Shown: positions 14,342-22,764 of the stretch, piece after piece
How positions within the stretch are numbered: the first letter of the stretch is position 1
How the letters are laid out: each line of letters begins with the position of its first letter
Assembly (NCBI GenBank): GCA_003553895.1
Contig: PWFM01000081.1
Coordinates: forward strand, 1-29,962
DNA length: 29,962 bases
Direction of reading: 5' to 3'
Source: Syntrophomonadaceae bacterium
GTDB taxonomy: Bacteria > Bacillota > Dethiobacteria > DTU022
Translations under genes and position numbers: made by a program
Notes under the pieces: generated by a model
What the model was told of the DNA's origin: nothing
What the model saw: only the letters and a program-made list of their open reading frames with translations
Databases searched by the model: none

Positions 14342-16277
14342 TATGAAAAAAGTTTATATCCTGGGGCATCGGCAGGAAAGGACCAGAGTTTTTAACCTCC
14401 TGCACAAGATGGGAACAGTGGAGCTGCTAGATGTAAAATCGGGCGAGGGGTGGAAGGAATTTCAGGATCTGCTGGAACCGGAACAGCTTCCGGATAATAT
14501 TTCCCAGATTGACAGCAAGCGCAGTGATATTCGTTTTTGCCTTGATTTTTTCCAGCGTCACTTCCCAATCCGTAAAAGTATGATCGAACAGTTTACAGGC
14601 AGCAGACTTGATTTGACGGATGAGCAGTTCAACAGTTATATCGAAGCCCTCGAACAGGTTGAAGAGATATATAAGGCTTGCCGTGAAGCCGAAGAAGACT
14701 TAGTGCGCATTCGCAATGAAGAAACCCAGTCCCACAACCTGATTGAAGATCTTCAGCCCTGGGTGCCGCTGGATCTACCCCTGGAAGAGGTTGAAGAGGG
14801 TTCCTGGACCATGATGGATCTGTTCATTGTGCCCGTTGAACAGTATTCTGCCCTGTTGGAAGACCTGCCAGAAACAATTTCCGAATACTGCCTGGATGAA
14901 GTATTTTCCGACGAGGAAAATGTTTATTTCTTTTTTTCAGCCCTTGCCGAAAAGAAGCAGGCCATAGATGAACTTTTTAGGGGCAAGGCGGTTTCAAGAG
15001 CCAGCTTTCCCGATGTAACCGGCACTCCCTCGGACATAATAGACTCGTTAAATAAAAAACTGGAAGAATTAGCGCAGGAAAGAAGCGCTGTTTTAAAAGA
15101 AGTTGAAAAACTGCTTGTCCATCGACCGATGTTAATGGCCTGCTACGACTATATGGATAACGAGCACGCAAAACATCAGGCCATGGCAAATCTGGCCGGC
15201 ACCGATAATAGCTTTTTGCTTGAAGGTTGGGCCCCGGTGCCTATTATGGACGATTTGGAAACTACTATCAGCGAAAATACTGAAACGGCAGTGCTGACCT
15301 CGCGGGAGCCTGAACCGGATGAAGACGTTCCGGTGCTTTTACATAACAAGGGTCCGGCCGAACCTTACGAAGTTGTGACCAAACTTTACAGTACTCCTAA
15401 AAGAAACGAGCTTGATCCCACTCCCTTTATGGCTCCGTTTTTCTTCCTGTACTTTGGTATTTGCCTTTCCGATGCCGGTTACGGTATCCTGCTGGGCCTG
15501 CTTGCCTTCTACCTTTACCGCAAACTGACCCTTGGCGAGTCGGGCCGGCAGCTGTTGAAGTTATTGATGCTCGGCGGGATTTCCGCTTTTGCTTTCGGGA
15601 TCCTGCTGGGAGGATATTTCGGAGACTTAATAGAGCTACCGCCGTTGTTGTTCAATCCCCTGGAAGAGCCGATGACCATGTTGATTGCTGCTTTGGCTAT
15701 TGGCCTGTTTCAGGTTTATTTTGGCATGGGCCTGCAGGCATATCGCAATATAAAAGGCGGGAAACCTCTGGACGCCCTTTATGATCAAGGGTTTTGGTTC
15801 ATATTTTTAAACGGGCTGATCCTGCTTGTTACCGGGATTAATCCTGCCGGCCAGTGGATGGCTGTCGTTGGCGGGGCGGGGCTGGTTTTAACCCAGGGCC
15901 GTTCTCAGAGCAGTGTGATTCTGAAATTTTTCAGCGGCCTTTTGAGCCTTTACAACGTGACCCAGTATTTGAGCGATGTGCTCTCGTATTCGCGTTTGTT
16001 TGCCCTGGGGCTTGCTTCCGTTGTTATCGGCATGGTTGTCAATTCGGTTGGCGAGCTGGCTGCCGGGAGCATTATCGGTTATGTCGTTTTGGTCATAATC
16101 TTGATCGGCGGCCATTTCTTCAACATGATCATCAGCACCTTGAGTTCTTATGTGCACACCAGCCGCCTGCAGTACCTGGAATTTTTCAACAAGTTTTTTG
16201 AAGGCGGCGGAAGGTCATTCCAACCTCTCAGGGTTAAGAATAATTATGTCGATATTGTCGAATCGGAAGAAAACTAA
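14328..16277 (+). CDS. ntpI: V/A-type ATPase subunit I (membrane stator, a-subunit homologue)
   Basis: This 649-residue subunit forms the ion half-channels and anchors the peripheral stalks. Residues 1 to about 350 are soluble with coiled regions. The membrane half starts near 363 (PTPFMAPFFFLYFGICLSD) and carries about eight helices. The essential channel arginine is Arg556 in DVLSYSRLFALGLASV, the conserved site facing the c-ring carboxylate. The start MPIIDMKKVYILG is typical of the family, so ATG 14328, overlapping subunit H, is taken. The gene is followed not directly by K but by a 108-base gap with a terminator-like hairpin. Confidence 0.96.
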   Translation: MPIIDMKKVYILGHRQERTRVFNLLHKMGTVELLDVKSGEGWKEFQDLLEPEQLPDNISQIDSKRSDIRFCLDFFQRHFPIRKSMIEQFTGSRLDLTDEQFNSYIEALEQVEEIYKACREAEEDLVRIRNEETQSHNLIEDLQPWVPLDLPLEEVEEGSWTMMDLFIVPVEQYSALLEDLPETISEYCLDEVFSDEENVYFFFSALAEKKQAIDELFRGKAVSRASFPDVTGTPSDIIDSLNKKLEELAQERSAVLKEVEKLLVHRPMLMACYDYMDNEHAKHQAMANLAGTDNSFLLEGWAPVPIMDDLETTISENTETAVLTSREPEPDEDVPVLLHNKGPAEPYEVVTKLYSTPKRNELDPTPFMAPFFFLYFGICLSDAGYGILLGLLAFYLYRKLTLGESGRQLLKLLMLGGISAFAFGILLGGYFGDLIELPPLLFNPLEEPMTMLIAALAIGLFQVYFGMGLQAYRNIKGGKPLDALYDQGFWFIFLNGLILLVTGINPAGQWMAVVGGAGLVLTQGRSQSSVILKFFSGLLSLYNVTQYLSDVLSYSRLFALGLASVVIGMVVNSVGELAAGSIIGYVVLVIILIGGHFFNMIISTLSSYVHTSRLQYLEFFNKFFEGGGRSFQPLRVKNNYVDIVESEEN

Positions 16278-16336
16278 AAAAACAGGTGTCAGGCCTGTTT
16301 ATTTCAGAAGCAGGCAATTCCTGATTCCTGTTTTTT
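16277..16336 (+). terminator. Terminator-like hairpin between V-ATPase subunits I and K
   Basis: AAAAAACAGG (16277-16286) pairs perfectly with CCTGTTTTTT (16327-16336). TCAGG (16289-16293) pairs with CCTGA (16320-16324), and CCTG (16294-16297) with CAGG (16311-16314). The hairpin ends in six T. It begins at the end of the subunit I gene, inside the operon, so it may cause partial termination, protect the upstream 3' end, or help raise K above I. AAACAGG/CCTGTTT (16280-16300) is a competing smaller stem. Confidence 0.6.
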
Positions 16337-16385
16337 CATCGCTGATATTACTTAATTGTAGAACAAAAAAAGGAGGCTTTACAAA

Positions 16386-16856
16386 ATGGAAGGAATTGAA
16401 ATAGCAATGCTGGGAGTGGCTCTGGCGGTTGGTCTGGCCGGAAGTGGTTCGGCAATCGGAATCGGGATTGTCGGCCAGAGCGCTTGCGGCCTGATTTCTG
16501 AGGATCCGGACAAATTTGGGCAGACCCTTTTATTACAGGCTCTTCCGGGTACCCAGGGCATATATGGGCTCCTGGCGGGATTCCTGATCATGCAGGATAT
16601 CGGAATTGTCGGTGAAGAACTGGTTGAACTGACTACCTGGCAGGGCTATGCTTACCTGATGGCGGCGCTGCCGATAGCTATTGCCGGTCTTAGTTCCGGT
16701 ATTTACCAGGGCAGGGTCCTGGCTTCGTCAATAAACTTGATTGCCAAGAGGCCGGAAGAAATGGGTAAAGGAATTGTATACGCGGTGATGGTTGAAACTT
16801 ACGCTGTCTTTGCCCTTCTGGCCACAATCTTAATGCTGTTCGGTATAGCTGTTTAG
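16386..16856 (+). CDS. ntpK: V/A-type ATPase subunit K (c-ring), Na+-binding type
   Basis: This 156-residue, four-helix (double-hairpin) proteolipid forms the rotor ring. Helices lie at about 5-32, 48-72, 86-108 and 128-154. The residues that hold Na+ in Enterococcus hirae NtpK are all matched: Leu53, Thr56, Gln57 and Tyr60 in ALPGTQGIYG, Gln108 in GIYQGR, and the carboxylate Glu137 in VETYAV. Only the second hairpin has the ion-binding carboxylate; the first has Gln57, so the ring would have one site per four helices, favouring ATP-driven pumping as in E. hirae. AAGGAGG lies about 9 bases before the ATG. It is preceded by a terminator-like hairpin. Confidence 0.96.
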   Translation: MEGIEIAMLGVALAVGLAGSGSAIGIGIVGQSACGLISEDPDKFGQTLLLQALPGTQGIYGLLAGFLIMQDIGIVGEELVELTTWQGYAYLMAALPIAIAGLSSGIYQGRVLASSINLIAKRPEEMGKGIVYAVMVETYAVFALLATILMLFGIAV

Positions 16857-16883
16857 AGCCGGCTGCTTAAAGGAGTGAGTTGC

Positions 16884-17486
16884 TTGAAAGAAGGAGCGGA
16901 CAGGATCATCCAGCGCGTCCTGGATGATGCGCAGGCCAGGGCCGAGTCTATAAAAGCTGAGGCTGCTGAAAAGGCGGAGGCTATAGAAGCCGAGGCTAAT
17001 GAAAAGGCTAAAAAAAAGAAAGACCAGATTATTGAACAGGCGCGCAAATCAGCTGCTGAGCAAAAAAGCCGTATCATCGGTGTAGCCGAGCTCGAAGCGC
17101 GCAAAAAACTGCTGACTGCCAAGCAGGAAATGATTGGTAAAGCCTTCCAGAAAGCTTTAGATGATCTGACAGGCCTGGATAACCGGGAATATCTTACTGT
17201 TATCCGCAATCTTCTCCTGGAAATGGTTGATACAGGCTCGGAGGCAGTTATATTTAACGAGCATGACAAAGCAAGAATTACGGATGATTTTTGGCAAGAG
17301 GTGAACAAGGCTCTGGCCGACCAGGGTAAGAAGGGAGAGCTGAAGCTTTCGGAAGAAACAAGGCCTATTAAAGGCGGCTTCATCCTCCAGAGAGGCGGCC
17401 TGGAAATGAATTGTTCCTTTGAATCTCTTCTTATGGGAAAAAGAGATGAACTGGAATATGAGGTAGCCGAACTACTTTTTAAATAA
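16884..17486 (+). CDS. ntpE: V/A-type ATPase subunit E (peripheral stalk)
   Basis: This 200-residue peripheral-stalk subunit has a long Ala/Glu/Lys-rich N-terminal coiled coil (about 5-75) and a globular C-terminal head (about 90-200) with the family-typical ending GGFILQRGGLEMNCSFESLL. It pairs with the coiled-coil subunit H and caps the A3B3 head. The start is taken as TTG 16884, 8 bases after GGAG. An in-frame GTG at 16875 overlaps the ribosome site itself and is rejected. Confidence 0.93.
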   Translation: MKEGADRIIQRVLDDAQARAESIKAEAAEKAEAIEAEANEKAKKKKDQIIEQARKSAAEQKSRIIGVAELEARKKLLTAKQEMIGKAFQKALDDLTGLDNREYLTVIRNLLLEMVDTGSEAVIFNEHDKARITDDFWQEVNKALADQGKKGELKLSEETRPIKGGFILQRGGLEMNCSFESLLMGKRDELEYEVAELLFK

Positions 17487-17524
17487 CAGGCAAGCTTTCC
17501 TCCAGGAAAGGAGAGCAGAGGTAT

Positions 17525-18529
17525 ATGCTTATTGATGATACAATTTATGGCTATGCGGTAGCGCGGGTAAAGGCTATGGAAACACAGCTTCTTGACCAGA
17601 GCCAATTTGAAAGAATGATCAATTCTTCCACTACCGAGGAAGCGGTAAAGGTTCTGTCCGAAACGGGCTATTCCGCCTCAGTAGCCGAACTGGATGATGT
17701 TTACAATTTTGAAACTATCTTAGCGGATGAGTTGAGTTACGTTTTCAATACTGTTTATAAGATTAGCCCTGTACCTGAATTGATCGGGATGTTGGCTCTG
17801 CGTTATGACATCCATAACCTGAAGGTATTGTTCAAATCCAAATTCCTGGGTGTTAAAAGTGATCTCCTTATCCCGGTCGGTTCCCTGGACATAGCCAAGC
17901 TGGAATATGCCGTAGGTGAGGATAACTACCTGTTGCTGCCCGAAAAGCTGCGCCGGGCTGCCAACTCAATTAATGAAGATTTTATGATTAACCTCGACCC
18001 CCAGATTATTGATTTAATCCTGGACCGGGTTCTCTATGAGCAGTTAATTGATGCCGCCAGGGAGTACGATGCGCCGTTTTTGGAGGGTCTTTTTGTCAGG
18101 CAAATCGACTTAAACAACTTGAAAACACTGATCAGGGTTAAACGAATGGGCCTGAGCAGGGATTTTTTGGCCAGGGTTCTGCTTCCAAATGGCACCCTGT
18201 CTGTCGATCGACTGACCTCCATGTTCGAGGAACCCCTGGAGTCCTTAATTTCTATGCTGGCCATAAGCGATTATGCTGAACTGGTCAGTGAAGGGGTGCG
18301 GGAGGGGTTGGAAAAAGGGTCGGCTTCAACCCTGGAAAAGTTATCTGATGATTTTATAACCTCTTACCTTAAAGAGGGCAAATGGGTTCCTTTTGGGGTT
18401 GAACCCCTGGTTGGTTACCTCTGGGCCAAGGAAATTGAGATTAAAAATATCCGCATTGTTTTAGTGGGCAAGATTAACAGGTTGCCTGCTGAATCAATCA
18501 GGGAGCGAATTCGCGATGTCTACATATAA
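17525..18529 (+). CDS. ntpC: V/A-type ATPase subunit C (rotor adaptor, AC39 family)
   Basis: This 334-residue, funnel-shaped subunit couples the central stalk (D, F) to the K ring. It has the helical three-repeat AC39 pattern, with conserved YDIHNLKVLFKSKFLG (about 94-109) and a comparable repeat around QIDLNNLKTLIRVKRMG (193-209) and WAKEIEIKNIRIVLVGK near the C-terminus. AAGGAGAG is placed upstream of the ATG. The final 14 bases overlap the start of subunit F, consistent with coupled translation. Confidence 0.95.
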   Translation: MLIDDTIYGYAVARVKAMETQLLDQSQFERMINSSTTEEAVKVLSETGYSASVAELDDVYNFETILADELSYVFNTVYKISPVPELIGMLALRYDIHNLKVLFKSKFLGVKSDLLIPVGSLDIAKLEYAVGEDNYLLLPEKLRRAANSINEDFMINLDPQIIDLILDRVLYEQLIDAAREYDAPFLEGLFVRQIDLNNLKTLIRVKRMGLSRDFLARVLLPNGTLSVDRLTSMFEEPLESLISMLAISDYAELVSEGVREGLEKGSASTLEKLSDDFITSYLKEGKWVPFGVEPLVGYLWAKEIEIKNIRIVLVGKINRLPAESIRERIRDVYI

Positions 18530-18845
18530 AATTGCCGTTATCGGAGATAAAGACTCCATCCTGGGATTCAAAACCATTGGCGTGGATACCTTCCCGGTAA
18601 CCAGTGATCAGACGGCGCTTGATACTCTCAAAAAGCTGGTTTCAGAAAATTATGGAGTTATTTTTATCACCGAAGAGTTGGCCCAGGGTATTCCGGATGT
18701 GATTAATGAGCTGCATAAGCGTTACTTGCCCACGGTGGTTTTGATCCCAAACAGTAAGGGAGCCCTGGGGATTGGAATTGAGCAAATAAGGAAAAATGTC
18801 GAAAAAGCGATTGGTGCAGACATTCTTTTCAGGAAAGAAGGTTGA
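18516..18845 (+). CDS. ntpF: V/A-type ATPase subunit F (central stalk)
   Basis: This 109-residue, Rossmann-like protein starts IAVIGDKDSILGFKTIGVDTF and contains YGVIFITEELA, both signatures of the V/A-ATPase F subunit (called G in E. hirae). It binds the D shaft and modulates rotation. It overlaps the end of subunit C and stops 4 bases before the subunit A start. Confidence 0.95.
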   Translation: MSTYKIAVIGDKDSILGFKTIGVDTFPVTSDQTALDTLKKLVSENYGVIFITEELAQGIPDVINELHKRYLPTVVLIPNSKGALGIGIEQIRKNVEKAIGADILFRKEG

Positions 18846-18849
18846 TAAC

Positions 18850-20634
18850 TTGGATGTTGGAAGAATTGTAAAAGTATCCGGTCCCCTTGTAGTAGCTGAT
18901 AAAATGGACGCGGCCCGGATGTACGATATGGTCAGGGTCAGTGAGGCCCGCCTGATGGGCGAGATTGTTGAGCTGCGCGGCGACCAGGCTTCCATACAGG
19001 TATACGAGGAAACTGGCGGAATAGGCCCGGGTGAACCCGTATATATTACCGGTGAACCGCTCAGTGTTGAACTCGGGCCCGGTATGATCGAGTCATTTTT
19101 TGACGGGGTCCAGCGCCCGCTCGACGGAATTAAAAAAGCAGCGGGCGATTATATCACCCGGGGTGTTGAGATTCCCGCCCTTGATCGCGATCGCAAATGG
19201 GATTTTAAGCCTACGGTTAAAGAAGGGGACCAGGTAGAGGCCGGAGACATCATCGGCACCATCCAGGAAACCACCATTATTGAACACAGGGTGATGGTGC
19301 CGGCCAATTTCCCCGCGGGGAAAATCAAAGAAATTAAAAGCGGCGAAGCTACTGTAACGGATGTTATAGCCAAACTGGAAACTGATGAAGGGGAACTTGA
19401 AATTACCATGCTGCAGCGTTGGCCTGTTCGTAAAGGCCGGCCTTACAAAGAAAAAATGGGTCCTCATATTCCTTTAATGACCGGTCAACGGATCCTGGAC
19501 ACGTTTTTCCCGGTGGCCAAGGGAGGGACCGCCTGTATTCCCGGTCCTTTTGGCAGTGGTAAAACCGTTACCCAGCATCAGCTGGCCAAGTGGGCCGACG
19601 CGGAAATAGTGGTTTACATCGGCTGCGGCGAGCGCGGTAACGAAATGACCGATGTCCTTTTGGAGTTCCCGGAGCTGCAGGACCCCAAATCCGGGGAGCC
19701 GCTGATGAAGCGGACGGTCTTGATTGCCAATACTTCAAATATGCCGGTTGCGGCCCGCGAGGCTTCCATTTATACTGGTATTACAATTGCTGAATATTTC
19801 AGGGACATGGGCTACAGCGTTGCCCTGATGGCGGACTCCACTTCCCGGTGGGCCGAAGCGCTCCGCGAGATGTCGGGCCGTCTTGAAGAAATGCCCGGTG
19901 AGGAAGGCTACCCGGCTTACCTCGGTTCCCGCCTGGCCGACTTTTACGAGCGTTCAGGCCGGACCATCTGCCAGGGCAGTGAAGACAGGGAAGGCGCTTT
20001 GACCCTGGTCGGCGCTGTATCCCCTCCGGGTGGCGACCTTTCTGAGCCGGTTTCGCAGGGCACGTTGCGTATTGTCAAGGTGTTCTGGGGCCTGGATGCT
20101 TCTCTTGCCTACTGGCGCCATTTCCCGGCTATTAACTGGCTCTTGAGTTATTCGCTCTACCTGGACAATGTTGCCCCCTACTTCAGGGAAACCATTGGCG
20201 AGCAGTGGAATGAAATGCGCAGGGAAGCAATGCGTCTGCTCCAGGAAGAATCGGAGCTGGAAGAGATCGTGCGCCTGGTGGGCATCGATGCCCTTTCTGC
20301 AAAAGAAAGACTGGTCCTTGAAACTTCCAAATCACTGCGTGAAGATTTCCTGCACCAGAATGCCATGCACGAAATTGATACCTACAGCTCCCTGGAGAAA
20401 CAGTTCGCCATGATGGATTTAATCCTTACCTACCATCACGAAGCGGGAGCTGTAATAGAGAAAGCCGAAATAGATTTAGACCTGGAAAAACTGTTTTCGC
20501 TCCCGGTTCGGGAGAGGATTGCCCGGGCCCGGTATATACCGGAAGAAAGAATAAAAGAAATGGAAGATATTAAACGGGAGATCAAAGAACAGGGGGCCCC
20601 GTTAGCCGGTGAAGGAGGGGACGAAGATGCTTAA
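18850..20634 (+). CDS. ntpA: V/A-type ATPase catalytic subunit A
   Basis: This is the catalytic nucleotide-binding subunit, three copies of which alternate with B in the head. With the TTG start at 18850 it has 594 residues, beginning MDVGRIVKVSGPLVVA as in other family members. It has the Walker A loop GPFGSGKT (232-239), the A-specific non-homologous insertion (about 115-190), the catalytic Glu261 in CGERGNEM, and ADSTSRWAEALRE (328-340). AAGAAGG lies 8 bases before the TTG. An upstream in-frame ATG at 18796 would add an unrelated 18-residue peptide overlapping subunit F and is rejected. The 3' end overlaps subunit B by 8 bases. Confidence 0.97.
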   Translation: MDVGRIVKVSGPLVVADKMDAARMYDMVRVSEARLMGEIVELRGDQASIQVYEETGGIGPGEPVYITGEPLSVELGPGMIESFFDGVQRPLDGIKKAAGDYITRGVEIPALDRDRKWDFKPTVKEGDQVEAGDIIGTIQETTIIEHRVMVPANFPAGKIKEIKSGEATVTDVIAKLETDEGELEITMLQRWPVRKGRPYKEKMGPHIPLMTGQRILDTFFPVAKGGTACIPGPFGSGKTVTQHQLAKWADAEIVVYIGCGERGNEMTDVLLEFPELQDPKSGEPLMKRTVLIANTSNMPVAAREASIYTGITIAEYFRDMGYSVALMADSTSRWAEALREMSGRLEEMPGEEGYPAYLGSRLADFYERSGRTICQGSEDREGALTLVGAVSPPGGDLSEPVSQGTLRIVKVFWGLDASLAYWRHFPAINWLLSYSLYLDNVAPYFRETIGEQWNEMRREAMRLLQEESELEEIVRLVGIDALSAKERLVLETSKSLREDFLHQNAMHEIDTYSSLEKQFAMMDLILTYHHEAGAVIEKAEIDLDLEKLFSLPVRERIARARYIPEERIKEMEDIKREIKEQGAPLAGEGGDEDA

Positions 20635-22021
20635 AGAGTACAAAACCATTGCCGATGTAGCCGGACCGCTGATGCTGGTGGAGCAGGTGGAAGGCGTGAA
20701 ATACAACGAGTTAGCTGAAATTGAATTGCCCGGCGGGGATATACGGCGGGGACAGGTCCTGGAAATTGACCGTGACAAAGCTTTGGTGCAGGTTTTTGAA
20801 GGTTCTACAGGGTTAAATATTGGGACGGCAAAAGTCCGCTTCCAGGGCAAGGCTATAGAACTGCCCGTGTCTATGGATTTGCTGGGCCGGGTTTTCAGCG
20901 GACTGGGTACGCCCCGCGATCAGGGTCCCAAGATTATCCCCGATAAGCGGCTGGATATTAACGGTTTTCCGATTAACCCTTATGCCCGTGACTATCCCTC
21001 GGAATTTATTCAGACCGGGGTTTCGGCCATTGATGGGATGAATACCATGGTGCGCGGCCAGAAACTGCCAATATTTTCCAGCTCAGGGCTGCCCCACTCC
21101 AACCTGGCCGCCCAGATTGCCCGGCAGTCCAAGGTGCTCGGATCGGAGGCCAAGTTTGCCGTTGTTTTTGCCGCTATGGGTATCACTTTTGAAGAGGCGG
21201 ATTTCTTTATCAATGACTTTCGCAAGACCGGCGCTATCGAGCATTCCATCCTTTTCATCAACCTGGCCGACGACCCGGCCATTGAAAGGATCTCTACACC
21301 GCGTATTGCCCTGACGGCGGCGGAATACCTGGCTTATGAACAGGATATGCATGTTTTGGTTATCCTTACTGACATGACCAACTATGCGGAAGCCCTGAGG
21401 GAGATATCGGCCGCCCGTAAAGAGGTCCCGGGCCGCCGCGGCTATCCGGGCTATCTCTATACAGACCTGGCCAGCCTTTATGAAAGGGCCGGGAGGATCC
21501 AGGGGCGCAAAGGGTCGATTACCCAGCTTCCCATCCTGACCATGCCTGAAAACGACAAGACCCCCCCGATTCCCGACCTGACCGGCTATATTACCGAAGG
21601 CCAGATCATCCTGAGCCAGGAGCTGCACCGTAAAGGCATATACCCACCTATCGATGTTTTGCCTTCCCTTTCCAGGCTTAAGGATAAGGGGATCGGCGCC
21701 GATCAGACCAGGGAAGACCATGCCGACACCATGAACCAGCTTTATGCCGCCTATGCCCGCGGCAAGGAAGCCAAGGAGCTGGCTGCTATCCTCGGCGAAG
21801 CGGCCCTTTCAGAGGCTGACAAGAAGTTCTCCAGGTTTGCCGATGAATTTGAAAGCCGTTACGTGTCCCAGGGTGAAGAAGAGGATCGCACCATTATTGA
21901 AACCTTGGACCTGGGCTGGGAGCTGCTGGCTCTCCTGCCGCGAAACGAATTGAAGCGTGTCCGCGACGAATATCTTGAAAAATACCTGCCCGCCCAGGAG
22001 TCCGGCCAGGAGGAGGGTTAG
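20627..22021 (+). CDS. ntpB: V/A-type ATPase regulatory subunit B
   Basis: This 464-residue non-catalytic head subunit starts MLKEYKTIADVAGPLMLVE. In place of a working P-loop it has the typical B-type sequence SSSGLPHSNLAAQIARQ (151-167), and it ends with the GWELLALLPRNEL helix region. It contributes the arginine finger and part of the nucleotide pocket to subunit A. ATG 20627 with AGGAGGGG upstream is preferred over an in-frame GTG at 20609 that precedes the ribosome site. Confidence 0.97.
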   Translation: MLKEYKTIADVAGPLMLVEQVEGVKYNELAEIELPGGDIRRGQVLEIDRDKALVQVFEGSTGLNIGTAKVRFQGKAIELPVSMDLLGRVFSGLGTPRDQGPKIIPDKRLDINGFPINPYARDYPSEFIQTGVSAIDGMNTMVRGQKLPIFSSSGLPHSNLAAQIARQSKVLGSEAKFAVVFAAMGITFEEADFFINDFRKTGAIEHSILFINLADDPAIERISTPRIALTAAEYLAYEQDMHVLVILTDMTNYAEALREISAARKEVPGRRGYPGYLYTDLASLYERAGRIQGRKGSITQLPILTMPENDKTPPIPDLTGYITEGQIILSQELHRKGIYPPIDVLPSLSRLKDKGIGADQTREDHADTMNQLYAAYARGKEAKELAAILGEAALSEADKKFSRFADEFESRYVSQGEEEDRTIIETLDLGWELLALLPRNELKRVRDEYLEKYLPAQESGQEEG

Positions 22022-22026
22022 TTTAT

Positions 22027-22671
22027 ATGGAAATAAGGGTCAATCCAACCCGCATGGAGCTAAACCGCCTCAGAAGAAGGCTGACCATGGCCCAGCGGGG
22101 GCACAAGCTGCTCAAGGATAAAAGAGACGAGCTGATCCGCCAGTTTATGATCCTGGTCCGGAAAAATAAAGATCTGCGCGAGCATATCGAGAAAGAGCTT
22201 ACGGATGCTTTTGCCAAGTTCCTCCTGGCCAGGGCGGTTATGTCGGCTGAAAACCTGGAAGAAGCCCTGATGTACCCTACCAAGGTCCTCCGGCTCGATG
22301 TGCACAGGCAAAACATAATGAGTGTCTACACTCCCAAGTTTGACTGGGCTGAAGAAGAAACCGGCGGGGGAGAAGGGTCCAGCATTTACCCTTATGGTTT
22401 TGTCGATACTTCGGCGGAACTGGATACCTCCATTGAAACCCTGTCCAATATTCTGCCCCAGCTGATGGAACTTGCCGAGGGGGAAAAATCGGTTCAGCTG
22501 ATGGCGGAAGAAATTGAAAAGACCCGCCGCCGGGTTAATGCTCTCGAATATGTCTTGATTCCAAGGCTGGAAGAAACGATCAAGTATATAACCATGAAGC
22601 TTGATGAAAGCGAAAGAGGAGCCCTGACCCGCCTGATGAAGGTAAAAGATATGGTGCGGGCCAAAACCTAA
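22027..22671 (+). CDS. ntpD: V/A-type ATPase subunit D (central shaft)
   Basis: This 214-residue antiparallel coiled-coil shaft rotates inside the A3B3 head. The start MEIRVNPTRMELNRLRRRL and the C-terminal RRRVNALEYVLIPRLEETI are family signatures. It starts 5 bases after the subunit B stop, with AGGAGGAGGG as ribosome site. It is the last gene of the operon; no clear terminator follows in the 93 bases before murA. Confidence 0.96.
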   Translation: MEIRVNPTRMELNRLRRRLTMAQRGHKLLKDKRDELIRQFMILVRKNKDLREHIEKELTDAFAKFLLARAVMSAENLEEALMYPTKVLRLDVHRQNIMSVYTPKFDWAEEETGGGEGSSIYPYGFVDTSAELDTSIETLSNILPQLMELAEGEKSVQLMAEEIEKTRRRVNALEYVLIPRLEETIKYITMKLDESERGALTRLMKVKDMVRAKT

Positions 22672-22764
22672 TCTTTTTGCCGCAAGCGATCCAGGTAAAA
22701 CAGAAATTTCGGCATAACATGCCCGTAAAAATGACTATAAATTATTCAAAGGAACATATAGCTT

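Noticed and set aside
16853..17605. Open frame of 250 codons on the minus strand over subunit E
   Set aside because: Its Ser/Ala-rich sequence is the mirror of the coiled coil in subunit E.
18796..18849. Upstream ATG start for V-ATPase subunit A
   Set aside because: The added 18 residues lie over the subunit F gene in another frame and are not family-like; TTG 18850 has the right ribosome site and protein start.
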